Assembly: GCA_037893225.1 (NCBI GenBank)
Contig: JAZGUH010000225.1
Coordinates: forward strand, 310,001 to 374,000
Reading direction: 5' to 3'
Source: Hippasteria phrygiana
Lineage: Eukaryota > Echinodermata > Asteroidea > Valvatida > Goniasteridae
Length of the DNA: 64,000 nucleotides
Part shown: positions 35,355 through 47,240 of the stretch, in pieces
How positions within the stretch are numbered: position 1 is the stretch's first letter
Layout: every line of letters starts with the position of its first letter
The notes under the pieces: model-generated
Databases searched by the model: none
The model's input: only the letters and a program-made list of their open reading frames with translations
What the model was told of the DNA's origin: nothing
Made by a program: the position numbers and the translations under genes

Positions 35355-35745
35355 TTGCTGAGAGAAGTCTGCCTCATTTTGTAGTGTTTTTTGTTTTATA
35401 TGCGTATTGTAATATGAAAAAATCCAATTATTTCTGCCATGAATAACTTTTGAGAGCTTTTTTTATCAAGTATGTCATAGGAGTATTCCCCTATTGTGAA
35501 TAGTGCTAGACACCAAAGGGGAGTTCATCTTATGATGTCCGATTTGTTTGCTGCCCGCAGGGACGACTTTTAGACAAATGGTACCAGCAGGCTATGCTGC
35601 GCTAGAGGGGACTTGATAACAATAGCACTCAACAGTCACTTTTTTGTTGTTATTTCATGGCAGAAATAATTGACTGTTTATTTTACAATACGCAATCTAC
35701 ATAAAACTACAAAATAATGCAGACTTCTCTCAGCACTCAATAGCG
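35355..35745. mobile_element. Foldback element with arms of about 95 bp
   Basis: TGCTGAGAGAAGTCTGCCTC, TTTTGTAGT, GCGTATTGTA and AATTATTTCTGCCATGAA at the left recur in reverse complement at 35655-35743. The loop contains a TGCTGCGCTAGAGGGGAC segment. Confidence 0.85.
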
Positions 35746-35842
35746 CAGACTTGGCAGTGTGACAGAAATGATAATTTTGGTATTAACCTATATCATCACA
35801 GCATAATCACCTGAACACAGCTTGTGAACTATCCATTTGTTT

Positions 35843-36310
35843 TAAAGTTGTACTGTCTGTGCTCTTTTGGATTTTCACCCCCAAAAAATAATTCGTTTTT
35901 GTGAACTTGCTATTTTTCTAGCAATTTTTTTAATGAGTCATGGAACAAAAGAATCCACCCAGATTTAGTTATTGAATAATTATGGTACAAATATCAAATT
36001 ATTTGCAATCAACAACAATAACTTGCTATTTGTCTAGCAATGCAATTGCCGACACCCAAAATAGAATAAGATGGTTTTTCGTCATCATCAAATATGTTAC
36101 AGGAAAATGTTTACATTGTACAAGGAAAGAACATCAAATTTTTTGAAAAGCATTGGACAATATAACTGTAATCACATTAGTTACAATTTCACACAGAATG
36201 CGCCAAGTCTGACATACATAAAAATTAATGCACAAAATTCCAGATGTGTTGTCTCAGGGGCGTGGCTATGCATTGTCTTAAGGGCATGGCAACGTGCCAA
36301 TGAGCGATAA
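35843..36310 (+). repeat. Dispersed repeat, relative of 62866-63226
   Basis: TACTGTCTGTGCTCTTTTGG and TTGCTATTTTTCTAGCAA match the start of the element at 62866. The right end GAGCACGGACAGTA found there is not seen here. Confidence 0.55.
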
Positions 36311-37481
36311 GTCAATGAGCCATACATTATTTGATATACAATTAAATTAATTTGTTTGAGGGTTTACAAGTAGTTTCAAATGTTTGCTTTTATTACTGTA
36401 ACTGATTTAGGGGTACATTGTATCAGGTTTTCTTGTTTCTATTTTTTTAAATACTCGGTTCTGGAAAAATTCAACAGCTGCACAGGGTTTCACGGTTATT
36501 TTACGGCACATAATTTCCTTTGCACTGAACTTTATATTGTAGTGTGCATTACCCATTATACAGACGGGAAACAAACTAGTAATCCTCAACCTGACAGACC
36601 ATCATAAATAATATGCCACAGTTGCCACTGAAACTGTTCAATTTCCCTGAATTACCTTGGCAATAATGCGAAGCAAGGTTCCGCTAGGCTGCACTGCAAT
36701 TTTGTAGGTGAAATGGATCAATAAACAAATATGCATATGGCTGAACTGCTCCACATGACCATGTGCTGCATAAATAGCAATATTGCCAACATTGTTTTTC
36801 GAGTAATCATACTTTCTGTTGCAGTGTTCAAATCAAAACAGTTGGAAGTAATTTCTAACATCCAACATTTCAACGACAAAACAGGTATAGTACAGCTTGA
36901 TTCTCATCAAACCCTTTTTACACTATCCAAAATATTAATTTTTAGAGCTACATCAGACCTTTAGATTCCCCTGATTCCAATGGCAGAGAGAGGGGTTCGA
37001 TCACCTCCCCCCATGACAACCCTCCCCCTCCCAAAAAAAACAAAAAAACTTACAGACAGCTGCTACTAATACATGTATAATACCTGTTGGAAGAAATGCC
37101 GCCACCAATGTCAAAACAGTCCAGTTCCCCTCCCCACCACAGTGCTTCCATTTTCCTCATGAAAAAAAATTTCTAAATATTTTTCGGATGGGAAAAAAAT
37201 CAAAACGAGTTAAAAAACAAATCGAGCAAACATACACACAAAAGGAAACCTCCATGAGCAATGTTTGCTGCACTACTACTAAACTGCTGTCGTCCTATTT
37301 TAAAGCCAACTAACCCCCAGATCCCCACCCCTCCATCCCCCTGCAAAGAAGGGAGTGTCATCAACCGCCCTGTAGCACAACACCAAATAAAACTGAATAT
37401 GTATGTTTCAGCCCAACAAACAGTTCAACATTTGTGTTACTATCAACATTAATATTTCTAGATTAATTAAAAAACAGTACA

Positions 37482-37903
37482 GCGATTGTGTAGTGTAGGG
37501 CCCCTCTTTAGTTTTGATGAAATTAGATTCAAGGGTATTTTTTCTCATTCCAAAATGACTTTTTCAACCTAAAGCAGACTTCTCTTAATTCTATTGACAT
37601 CGTTTTTTTTTGTTTTTTTACAGTTTATTTCGGTAGAAAATGCAATGTTCTTACGCGCTTTACGGCAGTTGCTAAGCGAATGATATGCGTCGCGGTGATC
37701 GCAATTAATCTTTATTTTCGCGTTGCGTCTTTTCGTCCTCATAGCCGCTTTACCCCAAAATTTTCCTCAAAAACTAAAACCCTTCCCTTTATCTATGGCA
37801 TTCCTGTTGGTTTGTAATGTCGCCAACTAGTTTGGCAATTCCAATAACCTAAGTGGATTTTTGTTCCCTTATAGGGAATAGGGCTTTACACTACACAATC
37901 GCC
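37482..37903 (+). mobile_element. MITE family S copy 1
   Basis: The inverted ends GCGATTGTGTAGTGTAGGGC and GGCTTTACACTACACAATCG enclose AAAATGACTTTTTCAACCT and TTTATCTATGGCATTCCTG. Further copies at 41363-41810 (inverted) and 56113-56603. Confidence 0.88.
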
Positions 37904-38209
37904 GCTACGTGATAGTATATATTCAGAACTATATTCAAACAACACGCCTTGATAAAAATGAGCTCCCTGATAAAAATGGTGTACAGTACGTACTTCTCAT
38001 TATAGAAGATGACTCACCTTTTTCAAGCACAGTTCCTTTAAAAGTCTGTCCTCACAGAACAAACAAGCAGATCCCAACTCAAGTTAAAAAGTAGTCCTAC
38101 AAATTATTTTGTCACATAATTCTTACACAGAGTCAAGAATGAACCTTCTTCAAGTGTTATAACTTTTAAGTGTTACAAGCCGCCAGGGCCACAGCTAATC
38201 TGTAGAGGT

Positions 38210-38485
38210 TTGGTACAGGACTATGTTTTTGTTAAAGCATCATGCACCTTGACTATTAATGGAGATCAACTGCCCCATAAAATAACCTTCGAAGTAACAG
38301 TCCCAATCTCATTACGGAACATAACCAGCCAGCTGTTAAGGATCAAGGGACTGATACAAACAAGACAGATGAAAGGGATGCGAGATCAAAAGAGGAAATC
38401 CTATAGGCCTAGGGAGGGACGCAAAATACCAATTCAAAAATTTGATCAAGCAGCATTAGCTGAAAACTGCTGCTCAGTACAGTAG
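38210..38485 (+). CDS. Isolated open frame, unrecognised (possible orphan exon)
   Basis: A GGTACAG acceptor-like site is followed by about 90 open codons to TAG, with reasonable coding composition: VFVKASCTLTINGDQLPHK, then TFEVTVPISLRNI, then a basic stretch, ending ENCCSVQ. The first half looks like a small beta-rich domain. I cannot assign a family. No neighbouring exon was found and mobile elements sit on both sides, so it may be a relic or chance. Confidence 0.22.
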   Translation: MVQDYVFVKASCTLTINGDQLPHKITFEVTVPISLRNITSQLLRIKGLIQTRQMKGMRDQKRKSYRPREGRKIPIQKFDQAALAENCCSVQ

Positions 38486-38999
38486 GGAGTCCACCATTTT
38501 GGACCGTATATCTGAACCCATGTAAAATTGGGGGGTCTTCAATCAAACAATGATAATTAGTATTTTGAGCGGTCAAAAACACAAAAAAGTGAAGTGTTAT
38601 ATGGAGAAAAGGTTTATCTTATTATTCATCTACATAATTCACAAACTTGCAGGTGAGAAAGTTACTTTATAAGTTGTCATTGTTACAATTTTTCACAATA
38701 AAATCTGAACCACCGAAAACGCATCATAACGCATTCATGTGTAGTTAGATTAGACCTTCCTGAACACAATGCTATCAATAATAATGCTAGCACGTTAGGC
38801 ACAAATAGTCGCCACTTTTACAGATACCGACACCAAGAAATTACACCTTTAAAGTGCCATAACTCTGAAATGCAAGTATCTATCAATCTAATTTTCATAC
38901 CATTCAATTTGTCTTGCAATTCCCTTTCCATTGATATCAAATTTGTGACAAATACCTCAAAACCCCCCAAAACGCCGGACTCCCTAAGTACAGTCTATG

Positions 39000-39757
39000 C
39001 CAGGTGTCATGCCAAAAAGTGTCCGGTGCCAAATACTGTCCGCTCATTAGCATACTGCTCTCTGATTGGTCAAATACTGGCCGCTGAGCACGCGCAAAAA
39101 ACACGGACACTATTTGGCATGTATTACATGCCAAATAGTGTCCGCTGCTAACAAGTGTCCGCTCATGCATGCGTTGCAACGTACAGCACGTGACAATATG
39201 AACACCCACACACACACAAAGCACGCTACCAAATACTGTCCGTTCCTTGCCAAATACTGTCGGCTAAATTGCTGCCAAATACTGTCCGTTCCTTGCCAAA
39301 TACTATTTTTTACTATACCTCATACGTATTCATGTACCAGCAACTATTTTGAATCGTTGTATGAGTTTTTATCTACTTTTTTTTCTTGATGACAACCGTT
39401 CAATTTAATCATACTGTCTGCTTGTTACTTAGGCCCTATGTTCCCCCTTCATATTTCCCCCAATGTTCTCCTAAAATCCCTTTTTTGTATTTATTATAAA
39501 TAAAATCCCCTTTTTGTATTGATTATAAATACTACATGTAAGTAGTATTAAACCCAAAAAAATGATGAGAACTTATCGTCACGCAGTGTTGATAGCTTGA
39601 CGACAAGGACGCGATGGATGCACGCTACGTACGCCCGGACACTATTTAGCAAGCTTCCAGTATCGCGATGACGTAATACCCACTTGACAAATCAGAGAAC
39701 AGTATGCTAATGAGCGGACAGTATTTGGCACCGGACACTTTTTGGCATGACACCGGC
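39000..39757. mobile_element. Foldback MITE with arms of about 75 bp (CCAAATACTGTCCG)
   Basis: GGTGTCATGCCAAAAAGTGT, CCGGTGCCAAATACTGTCCG and CTCATTAGCATACTG at the left pair with the reverse complement at 39683-39757. CCAAATACTGTCCG recurs at least four more times inside (near 39225-39300), and a GGACACTATTTGGCATG palindrome lies at about 39103-39140. Confidence 0.88.
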
Positions 39758-39835
39758 ACTCATTAGATAAATATTCAAGGTATATAGCATTTTAATAAAC
39801 CTAAATTAAAATTCATCAAACGAACCACAAACTTA

Positions 39836-41215
39836 CTTAGTCAGTTTCCCTTGTGGTTTGTTTGAATTATAAGATAAAAAGTCGTATCCTTAATGTTGCT
39901 TCCCGAACAAAGACAATATGACTATTTGGGAGACCGGCCGCCAACTAGCGCTGTGCCAAAATGCAAATATTTATTCTAATATTCTAATATTCTAATATTC
40001 TAATATTCAAATATTCAAATTTCAAATATTCGAATATTCGAATATTCAAATTTCAAATATTTATATATTTATTATCGAGTTTGAATATCCGAAGGTGAAA
40101 TGCAAAGGAATATAAGAAGGGGGAAAAGTTAAATTTTGTATAACAAAATTGTATCCGTGACTTCGTGACTGGTTCCTGTCCAAATAACTGTACAACAGCA
40201 GGCTATCTCTGTGTTACAAACACGTAACGAGGAATGAACCTGCACAACTTTTTGTCGGGAAATAGAGCCTGAAAGTAAACGGTGCACACAGAGGGCTTCC
40301 GAAGACCTCGCGCGGCCCGCCTGCATGTACATGTATATGGGCAATTTACAATTTTTCTCGTTATAATTTTTGGCAGAATATTTCTAACCCTAACCACCCC
40401 AAGAAATGTTCAGATTTTGCTTTGGGATTCTTTAAGTACAAGTGGGGAAAAATACTTGACGATGGGTAAATGACCTTTCACATCCGGTATTTTTGCTCCC
40501 ATACAGGTCTCCTTGTTTGCTTACGCTTGTTTTTACATCGCGTACATGCATGGGAACGAAACTTGCGTTGATTTACCTAATTGCAGCCGATGGGTTCTAA
40601 ATTAAAGCCACCGAGCTGGTTTTGAGGGTAGGGGTGTGCATCGGAACCGGGTACCCGAGTGAGAGGTCAATTTTGGGCACAATACTTCTCTTTTACATCA
40701 GGTGATTTATCAGTTTAATATGCTAGTAATAATTTTATAAAGGCCTTTTTTCGGGGGTGATTTTCTTAAGAAATCAATGTACCAACATTAATTGTTACTT
40801 TTACACGTTAATTTTCCTATTCAAGGTCTTGAACTTTCAGGCTGTTTAAAAACATTTCTCACCAGGGAAAAAGGTATTTCTGCATTTTTGCATGTTTGCT
40901 AAACCTGTCCTTTACTAAATTATTTCTTGGTGCTAGTGATAATCTGTTATAATAATGATAATATGCAGTTTCATGTGTTAATTAGATTGCCTCTGTACAT
41001 ACTTTGTATACCCCAAAATCGGCCGTCCGGACAACCGAATAGATTTGAAAATGCGATCGAATGGAAGATCAAATATTCAAATATTCAATTATTTGACTTG
41101 ACTCAGCCCTACTGCCAACATAGGCCAAGATATATAGCTCAGTTGGTAGATCGCCGGTACGGTATTCCAGAGTTTGCAGGTTACCGGTAATTCACTCTTA
41201 AAATTCAAGTTATGG
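39836..41215 (+). mobile_element. tRNA-derived SINE, family A, split by a 1.17-kb insertion
   Basis: The left part runs from CAGTTTCCCTTGTGGTTTG to GGGAGACCGGCCGCCAAC (39945). The right part resumes at 41112 with CTGCCAACATAGG, AGCTCAGTTGGTAGATCGCC and a decayed 3' half. Confidence 0.8.
39946..41111. mobile_element. hAT-type element inside a SINE (1166 bp)
   Basis: The 8-bp flanks CCGCCAAC (39938-39945) and CTGCCAAC (41112-41119) differ at one base. The ends TAGCGCTG and CAGCCCTA are inverted and resemble the element at 14689. The interior has an ATTCTAAT/ATTCAAAT/ATTCGAAT array at about 39972-40075. No transposase frame seen. Confidence 0.75.
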
Positions 41216-41269
41216 CATACTCTGGGAGAAGAGTGCATGCAAACAATTAGGGTGGTGACTCATACTGGA

Positions 41270-42060
41270 GTTAATCTTTGGGATACAAATCCGGAGTCCC
41301 TATTCAGTCCTTGTTGAATACCATTCAGGATGTGATTGTGGATGATCCTATGCTCAGCTTCCGGCGATTGTGTATAGTGTAGGGCCCTGTTCCCTATAAA
41401 GGAACAACAATCCACTTTTAGGTTATTGGAATTGCCAAACTAACTGTTACTTAGCGACATTACAAACCAACAGGTATGCCGTAGATAAAGGGCAGGGTTT
41501 TAGTTTTTGAGGGAAATTTTGGGGTAAAGCGACGATGAAGACGACAAAACGCAACGCGAAAATAGAGATGGCGTTCACCGCGACGCACAGTAAACACCCA
41601 AACCCGCGTTGATACGCATGGCAACTGCTGTAAAGCGCGCAAGAAAATTGTATTTTCTACCGCAACAGACTGTTCAATTTTTTTTTAATGATGTCAGTAG
41701 AATTAAGAAAAGTCTGCTTTAGGTTTAAAAAGTCATTTTGGAATGAGAAAAAATACCCTTGACTTTAATTTGATCAAAACTAAAAAGAGGCCCTACACTA
41801 CACAATCGCCCAGCTTCCCTTTGATGAAGTCTGGTCTTGAATAATGTTCCTTAACTGCTACTTTTAAGTGAAGTGAATGGCCAGGCAAATTCAGCAACAG
41901 GCTTCTGTTCACCCCAGTTCCTGATGTAAATTGTATGGTATATTGCCGTAATGACTGGCTTGTCTGTCCAATGTACAACATAAATATTAGGCAACATAAA
42001 TTGCAACATTTTCTGAATGTCCTGCTGAGAAATCAGTAAACAACTGAGCAAAGATTTCTC
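41270..42060 (-). mobile_element. Fragment of a Penelope-like (GIY-YIG) retroelement, split by a MITE
   Basis: On the minus strand from about 42030 the frame gives LYIGQTSQSLRQ, recalling the YIGxTxxSLxxR core of GIY-YIG nucleases, then GHSLHLKVAVKEHY. Past the inserted MITE (41363-41810), another frame near 41330-41280 gives GLNRDSGF, recalling the LNRDxG motif near the end of such proteins. Frame changes show it is inactive. Confidence 0.45.
41363..41810 (-). mobile_element. MITE family S copy 2 with 8-bp target duplication
   Basis: CAGCTTCC at 41355-41362 and exactly repeated at 41811-41818. The inverted ends are GGCGATTGTGTA and ACACTACACAATCGCC. An inverted copy of 37482-37903. Confidence 0.92.
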
Positions 42061-42344
42061 AATTTGCTGCTGAAATTAGATAATGAAGTAAAGAGCAGGG
42101 AAGCTCCGAAGTGTCATAAACTTCTGGTTAATTTTTAAAGTGAAAACAATTTTAAAATTGGCTTCAAAAAGACTTACTGACAATTTTTAAGTGGCTGTAA
42201 AAAAGACTTACAGACAAAAGACAAACTGACAGACCTTTACATTTACATGTGATCATTACGACTTAAGACTATCCTGTCCTCAGTGGCATATTTCTGAAAC
42301 TATTTAACCCTTTACATTTTTAATGCTCAAAAGTGTGATTCCAA

Positions 42345-42545
42345 GCAACAGGAGTGGAACACTTTTGAAAGTTGGGGATAGCAGCGCCGGTGGCGGCCAG
42401 CTGCTCCCCTTTTATGTTTTTCTTGTGTGGAACTGCCAAAAGTGGGGGACCATTTCCACAAAGTGGGAAAAGTGCCGGTGGGCCAATGCCCCTCCAGCCC
42501 CCCCCCCCCCCCCCCCCCCCGGCCCCCACACTGTTCCGCTGCCAT
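42345..42545 (+). repeat. Dispersed repeat with C23 tract; partner at 3722-3850
   Basis: GGAACACTTTTGAAAGTTGG and GTGGAACTGCCAAAAGTGGG match 3722-3800. The C23 tract at 42498-42520 lies downstream. Open frames rich in P or G are artefacts of the tract. Confidence 0.7.
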
Positions 42546-42722
42546 TTATTGCAAGGCTACATGTAAAAGAACTCATCTGGGAGTTGCAGACTCTCAACAG
42601 ATTTAAACAATTTGGCTCCTAAAAAACTTCTCAAACAAAACCAGAAAGAAACTGTCCGCCATCCAACGACCCATACAAATGGACTAAGTTAGGTAATATT
42701 ATATGCATTTTGTTTTTCCTCC

Positions 42723-42929
42723 GGGGAAAGAGTTCCATATCCGGCCATCACTTAGACCTCGTGCACAAAGTCTATGGGTCATGACAGAAAAAGTCAAAGT
42801 ATTTTCAAAGAAAATGTTGAAATTGTTTCCCTCCTAAATTCGTGCTTCTTCATCAGATTGACACTTTTTGGTAGTTTTTAAGTCATATTAAGGGAAAATA
42901 AGTGATGGCCGGATATGGAACTCTTTCCC
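42723..42929. mobile_element. MITE family U copy 1 (207 bp)
   Basis: The inverted ends GGGAAAGAGTTCCATATCCG and CGGATATGGAACTCTTTCCC extend about 27 bp. The interior is nearly identical to 59668-59873 (CTCGTGCACAAAGTCTATGG). Confidence 0.9.
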
Positions 42930-43929
42930 ATGATAGGAATCATAACATTGGGAATTCCTCCATGATCATAATAGCACTTCACACTTTTCAGGACGGCAAA
43001 ATTAAGCCCATGATGGCAAGACAGAAACAAAACGTAAACAAAATGCAACCCCGTATAGCCACTCAGTTCTTTTAAAACAGAACGCGGCCGATTTTAATAC
43101 AGATAATACTTATTTATAGTAGATTTAGCCGGATGTTTCCACCCGTCTGTATTGTATTTAAAGTAGGGAGTACCTCTACAGAAATAATCAATATCTGGCC
43201 ATTTGTTTTATCCAACACAGGTCATTGTATGTAATAACCGCAACCGTCTTCATCAGTAAGAGGATTTTCCGACTCCTTGATTTGTTGAGACGCTTCTGCC
43301 CCTCGTACATCGAAGCTCCTACCCACCCTCACATAATGATACAGGGGTTATATGACGGTTGAATCCACTTTATAACCAGATTTGTATTTAACAATCCCAA
43401 AGATTCAGTGTCTTATCATTATCTCCATAATGGTCCCATAGGCCTATTGTTGTTGTTTTTCTGATTGAATAGGTAGGCCTACTGCGATATTTATTTGCTA
43501 CAGGCCTATTCGCATTTTCTGTCGTTCAAACAAGAAATAATGTTATCGCTTAGGCCTATAATGACAAAAGTACCCTTAAGGAGACACTTTGTCGTCATGT
43601 TGTTATACCTTAGGGAGACAAGTGGAATTAGGGAGACATTTCAGTGTCTCCCTAAGTACCCAGCCCCCCTAAGGAGTGAGAATTTTACTGTCGCAAGTGA
43701 GTTATATCGATAGAGGATGGTCCAAAACGAAAATATACCAAAATTCGTGGGGGTAGGACAGGGGATATTTTGGTTAGGTTACATTAAAGTTGAAACAAAA
43801 TTGTGCACGCGTCCATGGCAAAGTCTCCCAAATGACCCAGCTTCGGGTTTAACAGCAATGATGCCAATACAATGTTTAGGATATGGGTTAGCAAAAGACA
43901 CATGAGTCAAATTCCACCTAGACTTGTAT

Positions 43930-44045
43930 GACTCGTGACTCGGACCCGGACTCGAGCCCGACTCAAATCCCATTTTTCGTGACTCGAACTCGGACTCGGA
44001 CTCGGACTCGGACTCGGACTCGGACTCGGACTCGGACTCGAGTTG
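43930..44045 (+). repeat. GGACTC hexanucleotide array, block 1
   Basis: About ten uninterrupted copies of GGACTC at 43988-44040, preceded by variant GACTCGTGACTCGGACC motifs. The same hexamer returns at 46340-46400 and 47085-47235, and the surrounding motifs resemble the interior of the CAGGGCTGTAGTCGAGTC MITE family. Confidence 0.9.
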
Positions 44046-44278
44046 AATTAAGGCTGTGAGCGCTGTCGATGTCTTGACCTGCGTGTCCCCGTCCTGGCCA
44101 GTACAGCAAGCAAGCTACACACAACGCCGATCCGTGGCACGCACAGTCCCCGCAGTGCGTGTGTATAGGCACCGCCCCGTATAATTGTTTTATATCCGTG
44201 CTCCACCAGGACCATTATGCTCCAGACAGGACTCATGCGTCCGGTACCGAGTGGTGCGTGTGCAGCGTACTCTGTATT

Positions 44279-45613
44279 ATATGGTGTACTATAAAGGTCA
44301 CTAAAACGGCGCGGTGTGTGTCTTTACGCGGCGCGGTGTGTGTCTTTACGCGGCGCGGTGTGTGTCGTTCAGCGGCGCGGTGAGTGTCGTTCAGCGGCGC
44401 GGTGAGTGTCGTTCAGCGGCGCGGTGAGTGTCGTTCAGCGGCGCGGTGAGTGTCCTTAAAGGGACACATTGCCTTAAAATGTCATGAATTTTTGCTGTTT
44501 GGAAATGTTCCATATCTTTTATAAGAGTTGTTCATGCAAACAAACACGTATAATGTGTTGTAATTAGTGAGTAGTGATTACAAAACAAAAAAATTGGCCG
44601 CTTACCCCTGACATCTGACCCGCGAAACATAGCCTTATTTCCAGTACTAAATACCACCGTCTAAATAATGCGCAAAATACGCTGTAAGAGTCTTTAGGCT
44701 GGCGCCGCAGCCAGTGGCCTTGTGAACCTATCAGATGATCGCCAGGTACAATTCTCTACCTCTCGACACATATCGCCAGTGCTGCGCGCCGTGCCACAGT
44801 ACATCAAAATGGATCAACAGAACGTACTTCAACCAGATGCGACTGGAAATACGACTGGTGAACACAGTCCGCCATTTTGTGGAGTCAAAAATTTGGTTCT
44901 ACAAAATGGCGGACCGTTATTTGTCACGAAATGAAACAAAAACCACGCAATTTGAAGGGATAGTTATGTGAATCTTTATATTCTACTTTTAAAAAAGCTT
45001 CCCAACCATATCCATTTTAGTTTTATAGCCCAAATCGCAAAATCCAAAGCAATGTGTCCTTTTAAGCGGCGTGGTACTTGTTCAGCGGCGCGGTAAGTGT
45101 TGTTCAGCGGCGCGGTAAGTGTGGTTGAGACGCTGGTGGCAGCAGACTACCTGTCCTTTTTAGTACAGTTATGGAAACGCGCGCGTAGTTCTGAGCATGC
45201 GTGCGTGGTTCAGGCGCACTGTGATGGAAAAGGACCGGTAGTCTGCTGCCACCAGCGTCTCAACCACACTTACTGGGCCGCTACACAACACTTACCGCGC
45301 CGCTGAACAACACTTACCGCGCCGCTGAACGACACTCACCGCGCTGCTGAACGACACTCACCGCGCCGCTGAACGACACTCACCGCGCCGCTGAACGACA
45401 CTCACCGCGCCGCTGAACGACACTCACCGCGCACCGCGCCGCTGAACGACACTCACCGCGCCGCTTAAAAAAAAGGACACTCACCGCGCCGCTTAAGGAC
45501 ACTCACTGCGCCGCTGAACAATTAAACACTTACCGCGCCGCTGAACGACACTTACCGCGCCGCGTAAAGACACACACCGCGCCGTTTTAGTGACCTTTAT
45601 AGTACACCATAGT
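44279..45613. mobile_element. Large foldback element with 22-bp repeats in its arms
   Basis: The left arm begins TATGGTGTACTATAAAGGTC and holds tandem copies of GGCGCGGTGAGTGTCGTTCA. The right arm (about 45285-45613) is its reverse complement, ending CCTTTATAGTACACCATA. The palindrome centre is near 45185-45235, between GAGACGCTGGTGGCAGCAGA and its complement. A family R MITE (44460-45061) is inserted in the left arm. No protein-coding frame is recognised. Confidence 0.9.
44460..45061 (+). mobile_element. MITE family R copy 1 (TTAA target)
   Basis: TTAA at 44456-44459 and 45062-45065. The ends AGGGACACATTGC and GCAATGTGTCCTT are inverted. An internal hairpin GTCCGCCATTTTGT / ACAAAATGGCGGAC lies near 44868-44912. 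The unoccupied site is visible in the opposite foldback arm (CCGCTTAAGGACACTC, about 45489-45505). Confidence 0.92.
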
Positions 45614-45729
45614 ATTCCCATGCTCTATGCATGTGCATTGCGGGCAGATCGTGCGTGTAACGGATCGGATCGGCGTTCGCCGTGCGGGCCGAGTGAACGC
45701 AGGCTGCTGGGCAGCACGCACAGCCTTAA

Positions 45730-46313
45730 AGGGACACATTGCCTTCAAATGTCATGAAATTTTGCTGTTTGGAAATGTTCCTTATCTTTTATAAGAGTTG
45801 TTCATGCAAAAAACCACGTATAATATGTTGTAATTAGTGAGTAGTTGGCTTCTGACCCCTGACATCTGACCCGCGAAACATAGACTTATTTCCAGTAGTA
45901 AATACCACTGTCTAAATAATGCGCAAAATTATGCTGTAAGAGTCTTTAGGCTGGCGCCGCAGCCAGTGGCCTTGTAAACCTATCAGATGATCGCCAGGTA
46001 CCATTCTCTACCTCGCGACACATATCGCCGGTGCTGCGCGCCGAGCCACAGTACATCAAAATGGATCAACATAACGTACTTTAACCAGCTGCGACTGGAA
46101 GTACGACTGGTGAACACGGTCCGCCATTTTGTGGAGTCAAAAATTTGGTTCTACAAAATGGCGGACCGTTATTTGTCACGAAATTAAACAAAAACCACGC
46201 AATTTGAAGGGATAGTTATGTGAATCTTTATATTCTACTTTTAAAAAAGCTTCCCAACCATATCCATTTCAGTTTTATAGCCCAAATCGCAAAATCCAAA
46301 GCAATGTGTCCCT
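45730..46313 (+). mobile_element. MITE family R copy 2 (TTAA target)
   Basis: TTAA at 45726-45729 and 46314-46317. The ends AGGGACACATTGCC and GGCAATGTGTCCCT-type are conserved. Very similar to copy 1 throughout, including CTGGCGCCGCAGCCAGTGGC and the NNGGCGGACC hairpin. Confidence 0.92.
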
Positions 46314-46329
46314 TTAACTCAAGGCTAAC

Positions 46330-46412
46330 TCGAGTCACGATGACAAATGACTCGGACTCGGACTCGGACTCGGACTCAACCCTGTGGACTCGGACTCGAC
46401 CTGCGTGACTTG
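46330..46412 (+). repeat. GGACTC array, block 2
   Basis: Four GGACTC copies and further GACTCG variants directly after family R copy 2. Confidence 0.8.
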
Positions 46413-47079
46413 TGACTCGACCCCCAAAAATACCATAAAGAACTCATTTTAACAAGAAACTTGCAACTTCTTTGAGCAAGCGATACAGGCAGTGTACACA
46501 GATCCGACGCATCTCGAGATCTCATGTATAATACATGCGTGTGCGGTTGGCTGTTTCCGATATATTGATTAGGGAAATCAATGTATCGAAACATGTACCC
46601 TGGCGTCCACATGTGATACTGCGTGAATACAAGTCGATATTGTCAGGTGTAGCGTGAAATTTTCACACCATGAAATATTGTAGTATCCGTTCCAGGCACA
46701 GACTGGCGCCTTTCCAGGCAATGTAGCTTTGAATCATGTTGTGTTGCTGTGTCGCAGCTGGTTACCCTCGTTTATGGATCTGACGTACTTTGTAAAATTC
46801 TTATTGTATCATTTGGTCAAAGGCTTCGACATGGAAAGTGTAAATTCACCCCTTTGTTTGTAAAATTCCGTTTCTTATGTTAATTAAATAAAGGACAAGG
46901 TATACAGGTCACATCTAGATCGAATGACTCCAATGGCTAATATCATGGTTTATTTGAAATACTGTATATGGTACATTAATTTCTAGTTCATTAAATTAGA
47001 GAAAACCTGTACAAAATTGAACCATTTACACTGTTAGCTTTTCGCGGTACCTCAAAATGTATTTCCAATACAGTAGTTA

Positions 47080-47240
47080 AAGGTGACTCGTGACTCGGAC
47101 TCGTGACTCGACCTTTGTGACTCGTGACTCGGACTCGGACTCGACCTGTATGACTCGGTACTCGGACTCGGACTCGGACCCGAGAGAGGTGACTTGGACT
47201 CGGACTGGCGGACTCGATGTTTGGTGACTCGAATACAAGT
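47080..47240 (+). repeat. GACTCG/GGACTC array, block 3
   Basis: Alternating GTGACTCG and GGACTC motifs, ending GACTCGAATACAAGTCTGTC. Confidence 0.8.

Noticed and set aside
42327..42622. Proline- or glycine-rich frames
   Set aside because: Created by the C23 homopolymer within a dispersed repeat.
43966..44172. RVRVRV-type frame suggesting a dipeptide-repeat protein
   Set aside because: Translation of the GGACTC array on the minus strand.
44722..46187. Matching frames at 44735 and 45987, and at 49859 on the other strand
   Set aside because: All lie in copies of the same non-coding MITE (family R), and differences between copies are not codon-like.
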